Made by a program: the position numbers and the translations under genes. A stretch of 64,000 nt of DNA from Haemonchus contortus (Eukaryota > Nematoda > Chromadorea > Rhabditida > Trichostrongylidae): contig LS997562.1 of the NCBI GenBank assembly GCA_000469685.2, positions 20,613,920 through 20,677,919 on the forward strand. The letters run 5' to 3'. The notes beneath the pieces were generated by a model, which was not told the DNA's origin, made no database searches, and was given only the letters and a program-made list of their open reading frames with translations. This document shows, one piece after another, positions 53,669 through 64,000 of this stretch (positions are counted from its first letter, which is position 1; each line of letters opens with the position of its first letter).

Positions 53669-55195
53669 AATATTTATTTATTAAAATCCGCTCAATTAAA
53701 CGAAGTGATAGCATTTATTGACAGATCTGATTCATAAAAAATTCTGAAAAAAATAACATGAGGAACCACAAAGACCGAGGTAGGTCGGAGATGCTCAAAG
53801 AGCAAAAACAGTTTACCCAACATTTGCCAGACAACTGTCTGACAACAAATGCAAGTTTGGGCGAGGAAATTATGGAAGCAGAGGAAACGGTGTTTAAATG
53901 AGTGTATCTGTTCACCACTATTTAGCTCGTACACTTGGCCACGCCCCTAACGGAGGAAAAAAGGAGTACCCTACCGTAGAAGAATGACTGAGGAACCCGA
54001 GCAGGTAATCACCCGAGTTCATAGCATTCGAATGCAGAACCTCACGGCAAGCATGAAGGACGCGTATGAGGCAGATGCATAAGAGGAAGAGAAGAGAAGC
54101 GAGAAGGCAGTGGGAGGATCTGTGGCTCCCACGAGTTCTTCTTTCTTTTTAGTAAGCCTTGCTTTGAATGAACTTGTAGCAAATACCAGACTCCTCGCTC
54201 GCTGATGGAGAACCTTTCTACCCCGAAGTCCACCTACTTCCAAAAAAATTGGAAATGAAGACAAAACCTCGGATGTGTTTTGACTCAAGAGTCAAAACCA
54301 TGAGCGATTTGAGAGCAGAGAAGAACAGTGGCGCTGAGAATGAAAAAGTGCCATGTTGACGATTCACGCCCTATGGGTGAACAACCAGGTGTTGATCCAG
54401 CTCGTCGAAGATAAAGAGGGCCCCGCTGGAGGGGTGATAAAGTGATGGATTGAACATGCTTGTGGGTTGCTTGAGAAGAGCTCGACGGCTCGAAAAACGT
54501 AGGCGATTGCGATCAACAGCTGTGGCATTGGATACTTCCACATTTCTAACCGAAACTCAGGTTATTCTTGCAGCAAAATTCAGTTTCCCCGTTGTAAATC
54601 ACTGAGACTCGGAAAAAGACCAGCATTCGTAGTATAAATTAATCGCAGTAGGCCATATAGCAATCAAGGGGTCACTGCGATTCTGAACGGAAGGCAAGTG
54701 CGAGGCGCATCATTCGCATTCGTTGAGCTTTCTATTTTTTAGAGCTGAATCAAGTTAGCTCTGCTGTGGCCAAACATCGTTGGGACGGAAGCCAACGAAA
54801 ATCGTTTATATTGACGAACCAGTAATAGGATACCCTAAAAACAAAACGATTTGTGTAATGCTCAGATAAACGCTGATTCATTACCAGCCGAAGCTCCGGA
54901 AAGACCTCAATTTTATGGTGGTAGGCATTTAATCGGGTTTGCTAGGAGGTAGAAACAAAAAGGTGGTTTCTCAATGTGAGTTACTCTGATGTGGCTCATC
55001 GATTGATTTGTTTATGGCAAAGCACTCTACCGTAACCTGAACTTGAAGCTTTTCCTTTTAGACTTTTACATTGATCAAAGATATTTCTAGTTGCTGTTCT
55101 GCATCATGCTATCAGTGGCGTACGAGGCAAAATTATAGATAAATAAACAAATAAATAAATATCAGAAATAGAATTGGGTCTCTTGTAGATGCATA
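53669..55195. other. Non-coding stretch with one SINE fragment
   Basis: A SINE tail fragment lies at 54635-54715. Minus-strand frames at 53692-53934 and 54019-54288 have no domain and no splice logic. Nothing else recognised. Confidence 0.5.
54635..54715 (+). repeat. tRNA-derived SINE, 3'-end fragment
   Basis: AGTAGGCCATATAGCAATCA, GGTCACTGCGATTCTGAACG, GAAGGCAAGTGCGAGGCGCA match the family tail in sense orientation. The head is not seen. Confidence 0.55.
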
Positions 55196-55310
55196 ATTCA
55201 TTCTTTAGATGCATCTACGCGATTGACTTCCATTCAGGATCGCAGAGGCGATTGAGTGTTTGTTCGGCCTCCACCTGCTGTTCGGGTCAGTGCTTCTATC
55301 CTGCTAGTTG
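55196..55310 (-). repeat. tRNA-derived SINE, 3'-end fragment
   Basis: Plus strand CTTTAGATGCATCTACGCGA, TTGACTTCCATTCAGGATCG, CAGAGGCGATTGAGTGTTTG and GTTCGGGTCAGTGCTTCTAT: the family tail in antisense. Lacks the tRNA-like head. Confidence 0.6.
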
Positions 55311-55734
55311 AGCCTTTGGGACTACCCCACTTTTCCCATTAATGAATAAATCGAAGGCAAAGAAGGAGATAGATGGTGTATGCTTCTACGAAAGCCACAG
55401 TGAAATGAATTATATTCCGTTACCAATTGATATCGCAAAAAACTACCAGCAAATATTTTGATTTCAAGAATTAGGCCCCTTCTCGTTCCTCTAGCACACT
55501 CGATATCATATTACGCTTTTAGAGAAAACACTTCGGAGCTGGCTAGACTTCCTTCAAATTTATTGACCAGATGGAAGATGCTGTCCACGGCGTAGAAAGA
55601 TTAATGCTAAGAACACTCGAAATAAATTTTGGCTAATAATGGGAACGCCGGCCCTATAGAGGCAAGATAAAGTCGATTCGGAAGGAAGAGGCGTCTGTTC
55701 TGTCAGCGAGAACACACCAGCCCTCCTTCAGGCC

Positions 55735-55977
55735 CCTCCGAAACCTGGATCGATGCCCGCCCAGATCACTCAAGACGCCCAACCCTCCAGGGTCGACTGA
55801 TTGGTACCAGATTGTCTAGGGAAAAAAAGCATTGACATCACATCGGCAGGCCAACCCAGTTCACTGTAGCGATCAAGTATGCATTTAGTTAACCACTACG
55901 AGTCTGAATGGAAGGCGAATGCGGGGCGCAACTCAGAATGGAGTTGATAAATTCCGAAACATTTATCTTTTATTTGA
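55735..55977 (+). repeat. tRNA-derived SINE, head partly lost
   Basis: Starts inside box B (CCGAAACCTGGATCGATG), then ACCCTCCAGGGTCGACTGAT, TGGTACCAGATTGTCTAGGG, CTACGAGTCTGAATGGAAGG, GAATGCGGGGCGCAACTCAG and ATTTATCTTTTA at the end. Confidence 0.75.
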
Positions 55978-56671
55978 AAAAAAAACCAAAAATTTCGGTT
56001 CGGTTCCTCTGAAACTGCAGAAAACTCTGTGTAATATTGAGTATGGCAGAAACATTGGGTCACCAAGAACAAAGAAAATCTCATCCAATGTGAACATTAG
56101 CCCGTACCGTGGCGCGGCTGTTACATCCATCAAAATATCGAGGGCCATCCAATGTCATTAAAACAGTCATCCAACACGTTGATCGATGACTTTCACTATA
56201 AGTAACAAAAGAACTATTTTGGACATGAAATTTCAAGCCTGTGTTCAGGAGGAAAGGGGAGGGGGGAGTTGGGAAGGGGACAGGCAATTCGTCCATTTTT
56301 TACATTCATTCGCTTCGGGAGTCGTTAACATATAATTGGGAGAGATGTGAAAAAATATTTTGAACTTTGTAACATTTTTCTTGTGGTGGTGGAAATATGG
56401 TGAAAATGAAAACTTTCTATGAAGGGCGTCCGAGAGTTGCGAGCGACCCCTTTGCCATTCAGTACTGAGCCGACTTTTTTGCCAATCAACAGTGCGACTG
56501 CACAAGCTAGGAGGGAGAAGAAGCAGATTTCTGCGTGTAAGCCCTGTAGTCCTTGGTTGGTGTCTCTTTATTTGGTTAATCATTCATTCCTTCATTTGAG
56601 CAAACCCGCAAAGTCCCGCCGCGGAGCACAAAAGATAGAATAGTCGCTACTTCGATGGCTACATAAGTAAA

Positions 56672-56972
56672 AGGATAAGCGATAAAGTCCTGTGGCGTTA
56701 TACCAATCCCTTCTGGGATGTATGCCCACGCATTCGACGTCCATTCAATCGTAAAGGCGTCATGACTGCTTATGTGGCCTATACATGAATTGCGGTGGCC
56801 GATGCTGATGTATAAGTCAGTGCTTTTATCTTCCCAGACGGGTCTGTTGCCAATTCACCGACCTCGGAGGCATGGAAGGCTTGGTTGGTCTCAACAGATG
56901 TCGATCCGGATATGAACCTGTGACCGTGCGTGTGTGAAGTGCGTCACTTACCACTACACCACATCTGCCATA
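56672..56972 (-). repeat. tRNA-derived SINE, near full length
   Basis: Minus strand: ATGGCAGATGTGGTGTAGTG (box A), CACAGGTTCATATCCGGATC (box B with one change), AACCAAGCCTTCCATGCCTC, GGCAACAGACCCGTCTGGGA, and a tail with GGGCATACATCCCAGAAGGG and ATCGCTTATCCTTTT. Confidence 0.82.
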
Positions 56973-57069
56973 TGTTGATCAGGCTCCGATACAATTTGCT
57001 GTGGGAATGAATGGCTGTTGAAGAATTCTAAGCTTTGTGTGAACTCATGAGAGGACCAAAACTCAAATG

Positions 57070-57175
57070 GTTTTTTAACTTTTAGGCTATGACGGAGGCA
57101 AACTTGCCGAAATGTTAGCCCCATAAAAATGGACGTGTTGGAAAGGCTGAAGCAAGCATACACACTGGTCAAAGG
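57070..57175 (+). mobile_element. Penelope-like element, 3'-terminal fragment
   Basis: Only the 3' end is left: the hammerhead-like block (57085-57120), then CCCATAAAAATGGACGTGTT, GGAAAGGCTGAAGCAAGCAT and ACACACTGG. The palindrome copy reads TCATAAAGTTTGTAATCTTG, GAAAGGCTGCAGTAAACCTA at the same place, so they are related subfamilies. No endonuclease sequence remains. Confidence 0.72.
57085..57120 (+). ncRNA. Hammerhead-like motif of PLE (core broken)
   Basis: GGCU (57085-57088), AUGACGG in place of CUGACGA (57089-57095), hairpin GGC-AAACUU-GCC, GAAA (57109-57112), UGUU, AGCC (57117-57120). Two invariant core bases are changed (first C and last A), so it should be inactive, although both helices I and II are kept. 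Confidence 0.6.
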
Positions 57176-59593
57176 TCATGCCAGTACTCAGAAAGAATCG
57201 ATCATGGCTTGATGGTTGTACAGTTGAATTCGCAAGAATATAGCTCTGCTTATTACCCTCTCCTTCCGTAGCCGTAACACTTCTGAATGGGGCACTAACA
57301 AAGAGCAGAAGTACTATTAGAATTCTTGGGAGGCATCTGTTGGAAAACAAGTATGGCTCAGACGTCTAGCGACCCTTGACCTCCATATCGACCAAGAATA
57401 ACTTCCCCATAGTGTAATACGTACGCGAAGAAATCCGAGCTCTTGACGAGGCCTACGTGATCATACCTCTCCGTTCCAAAACGGCTAGGGCGGCGATGGG
57501 GATTTTTCTTGAGCAAGTCATGTTCAAGTATGAGAGAGACGAAAGAATTTATAGAAGGATACACGATGCTGAATAACAAGATATGGAAGACTGTACGAGA
57601 TTCCCTACTTACTACGCCTTCAAGCTTCCGAGTGTTCTCATAGAAGGTCTTGAACGAATTAGATTAGCGAGATTTGACAGCGGTTGTGCATTCTCATGTT
57701 ATAAATCATAGCATGACAATAATAATAACAATATTAGTAATAATAATAACAGAAATAATGATGATAGTAAAAAAAGTAAATGTAATAATAAGTTATAACG
57801 TGCGAATTATGAATGAAGCCAATCGAGCACCACTCCTTATCATAAGAAAGCACACCTCCAGAACAGATTATTCGAGGGCGGCCGAGCTTTCTATTTGATG
57901 TCTCGTAGCTGAAGGAGTAACGGTGACCCAAAAAATGAAATCACCACAAAGATGGAATGATTGAAAAACCCAAACAAGCGGTAAATTAATATAATAACCC
58001 GCAACAGATGTGATCAGGTTGCCTATAATATCAGGTTCGGGGAAACGATTTGTAATTCCTCATAGTTGGTGGTATTGAATATCTCAACAACCGTAAAGGG
58101 TTGCTATGAGGTTAAACTGTTGTCTGGTGCTAAGGTGCTAAGAAAACCAAAGTAAAACAGGTTCTCCATGGAACAGTCGTTCTACTCTCTAAAACAACCG
58201 TATGATACCGTTTGATCGATAGTTTTTAACTAGAAAATTTCACAGCGGGAAGTTATCTGCCAGAGATGGCTTGACTTTTAATCTTTGAAAGTTGTAAACA
58301 GTCAAAAATCGTGTTCCCAGATGACAAGTGACTCCCCGACAAGCTTTCCTATTGGATTATGGGTGGATCTCATTATTATGGCGTGACGCTGAAGAAAATC
58401 AGTCTTGGTCTACCAACAATCTAGTTCTAAGGAACTTTTTGAGGTGAATCTGTGAGTGAATTCGTTTCCTAGAATCTCTATTCTCCTGAGCATAAGCGTG
58501 CAAATAGGAAATAAAAAACGTTGGTAAGCAAAGCTATAAGCTGACCAACTATGACGTTCTGTCCACTTGAAAATCATTTAAGGTAAGCAGCAAAGGATTT
58601 AAAAGGTGGAGCAAAAAAAGGAAAGCCAGGCAAGAGAATTTCAGATAAAAGCTGAAGGAGGAGCTGAACGGGTCTGGTGTCCAGTTTTTCAATCATTCAT
58701 TAAAATCTGATATGAAGGCAGGTGGGGAAGTAGAAGGAGGTGCTACAACCTCGCAGTATCAGATTTCGTATGGAATCTCGATGAGGTCAATAAGCTTTTG
58801 CCTCTACCGGAAAGGTCAACAATATCAGGTTTATTGGAAAAAGGGAAATTCCGTACAGAAATTGGGCAGAAACAATCGTTTCGTAGGGGCCATAAACAAC
58901 GGAGATGCTTCCAATTGAGAAACGAATCTAAATGGAGACCAGAGACGCGGCGTATTCTCAAAAGATCGATGGAAACTTTGTATGCAATGATTTTATGAAG
59001 TGAAATGACTCTAGAATGAGGTTAATCGCTACGCCATTATCCCTAGCCATAAATACTCATTAAACACAAAGTTTAATCCGTAATAAAACATTGCGACAAA
59101 CTCCGCTCGGGTACATGGACAGGATAGGGTAGAATTCCCCTGCTCTGTACAACCACAATTATGATCACTCAGTAAGTAAGTGAGTAAGCAAATGAGTTTA
59201 TCACTCCCACAAAAGGCACAATTAACCCTTTTCTTCTTGGATTCCAAAAAAGTGTGGTCTGAAGAGGTGTAAGAGAGGAGGACCTATGCTATCCAGAATA
59301 GGTCGGGTTAGCTTTTCATAGAACTATTTCTCTCAATCATATGTGTCCTGGGCTCAAGGAAAGTGAATCGAGTAATGCTGGAAGTAAAAGTAGGTGTCCC
59401 AAAGAGAGATGCAACAGAGAAGCCAACGTATTTGAGTGTGTACTTTCCACAAAAAGCTGTTCCCCTGTAAGTTTAAAGCAAGTGAAATTTGAAACTGGAA
59501 AAGCTCCCCTTGAAAATTCCCTAGCCATTCCCGTGCCACCGTTTGTTGCTCTTCTACAACTATCCAAAAACTGGCTTCAGTTGGTGTAGAGTC
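57176..59593. other. Non-coding stretch
   Basis: An AAT-type microsatellite lies at 57715-57772. All open frames are short and without recognised domains. No SINE boxes seen. Confidence 0.5.
57715..57772. repeat. AAT/ATG trinucleotide microsatellite
   Basis: Imperfect repeats of AAT with AAC and ATG variants (AATAATAATAACAATATTAG, then AATAATAATAACAG). The overlapping short frames on both strands are artefacts of it. Confidence 0.75.
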
Positions 59594-59790
59594 AGGTAGA
59601 GCCAGGTGGCGCACTCTACCTCAGATGGTACGGAGTCTCAGATCGATACCGGCTCCAACCGAATCTCCCATACCTATAGTCCCGTTGAACGGTAAAAGAC
59701 TCACTTGGGAAGACAAAAGCATTGAGTAGTACATTGCCTGTTCCCTATAAGTCCTTGTAAAGGCCACAAACAGAAATATGACTCGATGTT
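59594..59790 (+). repeat. tRNA-derived SINE, 3'-truncated and diverged
   Basis: Starts GAGCCAGGTGGCGCACTCTA, box B-like GGAGTCTCAGATCGATACC, CCAACCGAATCTCCCATACC, ACTCACTTGGGAAGACAAAA, GCATTGAGTAGTACATTGCC and TAAAGGCCACAAACAG. The GCGGGGCGC tail is missing. Confidence 0.65.
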
Positions 59791-60097
59791 GAATAGCAAG
59801 CGGTAAAAAGTGCAAAAAGCCGGCCGTTTCTGCCGAAAGAAAGGAAATCAGTCAAGTTCACGTTTGCTGTAGAAGCCGTCCGAAACGGCGAACTGACAAA
59901 TAGCATCAGCAAAACGGACGTGAATCTCCGGAGAAACCGTCAGTGCCCATTCCAAAACAATTGATTCATTGACTTGGAATTGGCTCGGAGGAGAATCATT
60001 ATCGATCGGAGTCGCTGCTTATAGAATGAACACCATGAACGAATTCATGAGGAAAACGATAGCATGTTCTGCTTTCGTCGAGCATTTGCTCTTGAGA

Positions 60098-60235
60098 ATA
60101 TCTGACGCATTCGATTACCATTTTAAATTGTGACGGAGTTTGAACGAGTGTTTTGGCCCATTAAACGGCATTGGGGAGGGAACTAAATGTGCACCAGTTA
60201 GTGTTTTGCCCTTACCACACGAGGAATTTTACTGC
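60098..60235 (-). repeat. tRNA-derived SINE, 3'-part fragment
   Basis: Plus strand CTGACGCATTCGATTACCAT, TGTGACGGAGTTTGAACGAG, TGTTTTGGCCCATTAAACGG and CACCAGTTAGTGTTTTGCCC correspond to the antisense family tail and middle. A second scrap (GACTTGCGGTAGCCTATCGA) lies at 60574-60593. Confidence 0.5.
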
Positions 60236-60978
60236 GATAGAAAGATTTATTCTCAGGAAAGATTATAACCTAGGTGGATAGAACGGAAATGGAAACCCTA
60301 AACACTGGGTCTATGTACCGCAGTACCTCTTTAGTTTGAAGTGAGAAAGTGGAAATTAAGGTAAAATAAGTCCGGTCACAACGAGCGTACCTATCGAGGT
60401 TCCATATCTTGAAAAGGAAACTATACGTGGGACTAGATATTGGGTTCTAATTCCACACCAAGAACCTCGCCACTAAATACCCACTGCCGATTGGAGTGAT
60501 TTGAGCTCGTACTTGTACTTCGTGGAACAACTTCCTATGCCTGCCTATCCCCAGCCTGTATGGACTATAATATGACTTGCGGTAGCCTATCGATCTTTAA
60601 GTTACTTTCTTGCCCTGACAGGCAAGCCAGGGGCCGTCAAGGCAATCTCGGAGAAAGAGAAAAGTAGTTGTGACACCAACCTAAACATTAGAAGATTCAA
60701 AATGAGAAGCTGGTGGCTGGTGGCTCACTAGCTCTTCAAAGGCGTGAGCTCCCTAGGCCGCTGTGCTTCCTACCATCCACCGAAGATTTTCGAACATAAG
60801 CTTTTCGTGTTATTTATTTAGTGTTCCTCACAAAACAGGGTTTTTCGCCATCTCATGCAACTCACTCCGTGAGAGAAACAGAATCTCACAAATCTCCTCT
60901 TACGCATGCTGCTTCTCATACCTTTCATATTTGGTAGGTCCAACTGTATTTTTTGCTCCGACGATCCTCAAATTAAAG

Positions 60979-61010
60979 TTGGCCGTTCACTAGCACTAGT
61001 AAACGGCCAA
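60979..61010. repeat. Short perfect inverted repeat
   Basis: TTGGCCGTT (60979-60987) and AACGGCCAA (61002-61010) around a 14-base loop CACTAGCACTAGTA that itself repeats CACTAG. Confidence 0.7.
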
Positions 61011-61348
61011 GTAGACCTAATTCCACTGATATGTTTGCCTGAACGGCTTTTTATCAACACCCAACTCCTGAACACTTTCACACTCCGACAAACGCTCTTA
61101 CTATAACAGTCAGTACGAACTGGTAATTCTGAAGAAAGCATAGGGTTATAAAAAGGATTTATGTGTGAAGAATCAAAACTTCCCCATATAACCTGGTTAG
61201 ATAAACATTTGAAAGCTACCTTAAAGGGAGGGGACACGCCCATGGTTTGACTCAATTGGACTTTGTCGCCTCCCTGGCTCTTAGTCTTGCTCCCGTTATA
61301 TTCATAGATTTCAAAATAGAGGGATTTTAGAAAGGATTATGTAATTGA

Positions 61349-61394
61349 GGTTCACGGACTCATCGTTGGATGCCTAGCGATGAGTCCATGAACC
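61349..61394. repeat. 17-bp inverted repeat with 12-base loop
   Basis: GGTTCACGGACTCATCG (61349-61365) pairs with CGATGAGTCCATGAACC (61378-61394) with one mismatch. A further half copy (CGTGAAAAGTCCGTGAATGA) follows. It might be a foldback element or a transcribed stem-loop. Confidence 0.7.
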
Positions 61395-61804
61395 GTGAAA
61401 AGTCCGTGAATGAGTTCGGAACGATGGGTAGGAATTGCGAAAGTGCCTGTTTTTAGCTTATGTGTCCTCACAGTGATGAAGCCCTTCTCTACTTTGCAAC
61501 TTCGGCAATAGTTACATTTTGAACACCTATTTCTTAAGTCAAACTTTTTTTGAAGGTTGATCAAGTCTAGTAAATGTGTGGGGTTTTGAAATAAGGCACA
61601 CCCTTGTGGCATCCAATTTCACATCAACGATAAGGACATATGATTCATGTGAAATCAATAAGGAAAAACAAAACAGATAGAGAAGTGACGAAGGGAACGA
61701 CAGAAAGACAGATGAAAACTGATGGAGATCAGAAAACAAGTTGCTTCAAAGAAAAATCATTAAGCGGAAGGATTCTCGATGGAAAGTGTGAAAGTAAAAC
61801 TCAC

Positions 61805-62032
61805 CAGTAACGAGTAAAAGCAAAAACTGAACGTCATAAACAACGGACCTTCAGGTTTATTGAAATCCTCATAGCTGTCGGTTCGATTGTTCTCAAGCGA
61901 TCGCCTTTTCGTAAAGCTGCTAGCTGAGGGTTTTGCCGGCTCCTGTCCAATCATCAATTCCAACACAACTCGATTATCAACGCTGGAATCTGAAACGGGA
62001 ATTTTTCTGTCCTGATCCTTTTTGTTGCCCAT
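61805..62032 (-). CDS. Possible first exon (start-containing), owner uncertain
   Basis: Minus strand frame with ATG in good context (A at -3): MGNKKDQDRKIPVSDSSVDN, then VVLELMIGQEPAKPSASSFT, KRRSLENNRTDSYEDFNKPE. Two exits are possible. A canonical donor (CTG/gtgagt) ends it at 61805 in phase 0 after a hydrophobic GPLFMTFSFCFYSLL, which would mean a membrane protein. An earlier weak donor (GAAG/gtccgt) ends it at 61849 in phase 1, exactly the phase that exon 2 of the scaffold gene requires, and would give a smooth acidic join (NKPE-D-ESNGS). MGNKK could be an N-myristoylation start. The composition (KRRS, acidic Tyr) suits the scaffold gene, but the 23-kb gap and weak donor keep this open. 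Confidence 0.55.
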
Positions 62033-62379
62033 TTATTCTCACGTATGTCGAGAAATCATTAGAATTCTACTCGTATATCAGTAGTTATTACCATTATTGA
62101 CACGTTCGAGCCTCTATGTACCTTTCTAAGTACTAAAATAGTATGATACTCAATTGGTACACCCTGACCAGCTTCCCCTCTCCATTGCGCCCTGCTCTTG
62201 ACTTATTCTCGAGATCTCCTAGGAGTTTGGAAAACTATATGTTGTCTACACAGTGGCTCTCCAAAGCCTTTTGATGTTTAGGTTCTACCAAAGTTTTGAC
62301 TCCAACAGATTCAGAAAACAGTAAAGAGCTGAATGAAAACGGTTGGTCAGTAAAGAGTTCTTATCCTACGAATATTTGA

Positions 62380-62440
62380 AGCACGAATATCGCTCTTAGC
62401 CACTGCGCTACCTGCTCAGTTTCAGCAGGTCATCACACTT
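62380..62440 (-). repeat. Possible tRNA-like SINE head
   Basis: Minus strand GAGCAGGTAGCGCAGTGGCT followed by AAGAGCGATATTCGTGC looks like a tRNA 5' half with box A (TAGCGCAGTGG); the box B position (TGCTTCAAATATTCG) is degenerate. Not a functional tRNA. Confidence 0.4.
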
Positions 62441-62919
62441 GCTCTGATTAAAGAAAATGATTCACTGGAAGGGAGGCACCGGGAGTCCTGGTCTTAATCA
62501 GATCGAAGTTGAACGTGTAGCCGGATCGGTGCAACAGAACTACCAGCGCCACTTCCGTTAGACAGTAAAACATTGATTTTGCACTAAATCTTCATTGTAC
62601 GCTTGTTAAAATAAGTCACAGCTATAAGTTAAGGGATTAACTAGCAGAGCTAAGTTTAACAAGAACGAAAACTAAGAACGGATCCAAGCTCTTACAGTAA
62701 TTGTACCACCACTTCTTCGTAAAGAAAAAATGTATTTGTCTAGTACAGTAGTGTAGTAAAGCGTAAGGTAATCGAAGGCTTAGGGTCAGAAAGGAACGAC
62801 TCCTTAAAGATTCTTGGGTAGACGTTCTAGTTACCTTGGAAATTTCCTCGTGCGTAGAACAAGCCCCCCATAACCGTCTAGGACCAAATTCAAGGACCAT
62901 CGCTATTCAAATGCAATAT

Positions 62920-62962
62920 GGCAGGCAAAAAAGGGGCAGACAAAAAAGGGGCAGGCAAAAAA
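62920..62962. repeat. Minisatellite, three units of about 15 bp
   Basis: Three near-identical units GGCAGGCAAAAAAGG, GGCAGACAAAAAAGG, GGCAGGCAAAAAATGG. As the unit is divisible by three it makes a short repetitive frame (GRQKR repeats) in the plus frame 62836-63039, which I do not call a gene. Confidence 0.8.
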
Positions 62963-63682
62963 TGGTGAGTAGCACGTTCAAAATTGTTTTGCAATTAAAA
63001 CGATCACAGGTGACGTCTAATTACAGCACAGTCAAATGACTTGTTCGGCATACGATTGGTAATGTGTTCATTGTTCATTGAAAGGACACAGATAAAACCC
63101 AGTTCTGGAAGATTCCATTCCACAGTCGCTTTCGAACAGTTTTGTTTTTGTGAGTAGTGTAGACTCTGGCCGGCTGGTAATTGATCCGACTACCCGAATT
63201 ATTTGGACATACCTACAATTAGAAAAATGTTCGAAAAAAGATGTTATTTCCGTTAGTACTGTATGGTTTTTTATCACCATAAATCATCTAATGATACCTT
63301 AAGAATTTCTACTACCTCTAGCAAATTTTACTGACATTATGAATGTTTTTCAAAGAGCGACATAATATGTGAGTGACATGGAAGAGACTTCGGGTTCGCA
63401 GAGTTCCGAGTGAAACAATAGTCACCCAGTGGGTTGATGAATGTAAGATCAGCGACTTGACGCATGACTGACCAGCGTGAGATTGTGGCAAGGTCATGGA
63501 GAATACCCAGGTTAATCGAAGTACATCAATTAATGGACCATCACATTGGAGTGTTTCAAATTTTTACGTAAAATGCTACACGATTCGTAAAGAGTGTGTT
63601 CAGTGTTAGCCCCAAACCTTGCTTTTGTTGTAGACGTGACAGTGAAAGGACAATGAAAGAAGTTTTCCAGTGTTCTTAGCTT

Positions 63683-63750
63683 CCGCTCGCGGCATGTGCC
63701 TCACATTCGATATCCATTCAGAATTTTATTGGCATTTTGAACGCACAAAG
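63683..63750 (-). repeat. tRNA-derived SINE, 3'-end fragment
   Basis: Plus strand CGCGGCATGTGCCTCACATT, CGATATCCATTCAGAATTTT, ATTGGCATTTTGAACGCAC: the antisense family tail, closest in wording to the copy at 36091-36346. Confidence 0.6.
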
Positions 63751-64000
63751 GCTAAATGGATGCTTCATTTGACCACCAAGACACTTGGATGGGTGCTTAC
63801 TGGAAAGGCTGTAGGGATAACGAGTATGGGCGGATACATGAATGAGGTGAGCTGTTCTTCGGTTAAGCTCAGTCATTTCTTTTTACTTGACAGACTTCTT
63901 AAAGTTCATATAGGCAGTGAATACGAGACAACTTCCAGCCATTATCCTTACTCTCCATCCATTACCTCCATACATCCCTGAGACAGCGCGCTTACCGCGG

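Larger units (their letters stand above)
60236..61804. other. Non-coding stretch with two hairpins
   Basis: Perfect 9-bp inverted repeat at 60979-61010 and a 17-bp inverted repeat at 61349-61394. Minus frame 61352-61612 (86 codons) includes a Cys-rich run but also the hairpin, and has no splice logic. Nothing else recognised. Confidence 0.5.
62033..64000. other. Stretch upstream of the possible first exon
   Basis: No gene recognised. Holds a possible SINE head of another family (62385-62430), a 15-bp minisatellite (62920-62962) and a SINE tail fragment (63683-63750). If 61805-62032 is a first exon, its promoter would be here; I see no clear TATA or initiator to point to, and no typical spliced-leader acceptor right before the ATG. 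Confidence 0.5.

Noticed and set aside
57674..57931. Overlapping frames on both strands rich in Ile/Met/Tyr
   Set aside because: They are translations of an AAT-type microsatellite.
1..64000. CRISPR arrays, prophage, bacterial operons, rRNA
   Set aside because: No regularly spaced direct repeats, no ribosome-binding-site-led gene clusters and no rRNA-like sequence were seen; splice signals and SINEs show a eukaryotic nuclear genome.

Overview
The window reads as nuclear DNA of an invertebrate, most likely a parasitic clade V nematode (hookworm or strongylid type). Reasons: small coding exons with GT-AG introns, intron sizes from 62 bp to more than 20 kb, dense tRNA-derived SINEs, Tc1/mariner-type MITEs and Penelope-like retroelements (PLEs) with a GIY-YIG endonuclease. 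The species assignment is inference. There is no prokaryotic operon structure, rRNA or CRISPR, and I found no intact tRNA gene.

One protein-coding gene accounts for almost all credible coding sequence. It lies on the minus strand. Fourteen exons between 38769 and 13818 (1781 nt, 593 whole codons) join through GT-AG junctions with one continuous reading frame and matching phases. A possible N-terminal exon lies at 62032-61805 and a possible downstream exon at 629-325. The protein is intracellular-looking, rich in Pro, Ser, Arg and Glu, and has no catalytic domain in this stretch. It carries a PPPPVPPKPR tract, an LD-like helix (LLDELSRL), a basic/acidic predicted helix, and a RATPSIE motif that occurs in two separate exons. 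A YSEIRKK segment resembles the YAKVRKK segment after the C2 domain of tensins, so a tensin-type actin/adhesion scaffold is my best guess. That guess is not established, and no SH2 or PTB domain is seen.

Layout from left to right: 1-630 holds a possible downstream exon; 630-13817 is intergenic or a long intron with two copies of a Tc1-like MITE, one of which (8139-10324) was split by a palindromic PLE; 13818-38769 is the exon-bearing part of the gene, with SINEs, a deleted mariner (33368-33909) and a decayed PLE (37837-38460) in introns; 38770-61804 is a 23-kb SINE-rich stretch without recognised exons; 61805-62032 is the possible first exon; 62033-64000 has little.

The most interesting signal is in the PLE 3' ends. 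Both arms of the palindrome keep a complete minimal hammerhead-ribozyme core of the kind known from metazoan PLEs, with a self-complementary ACGU in place of helix III. Two other PLE remnants in the window show the same motif, one with a compensated closing helix and one with a broken core.
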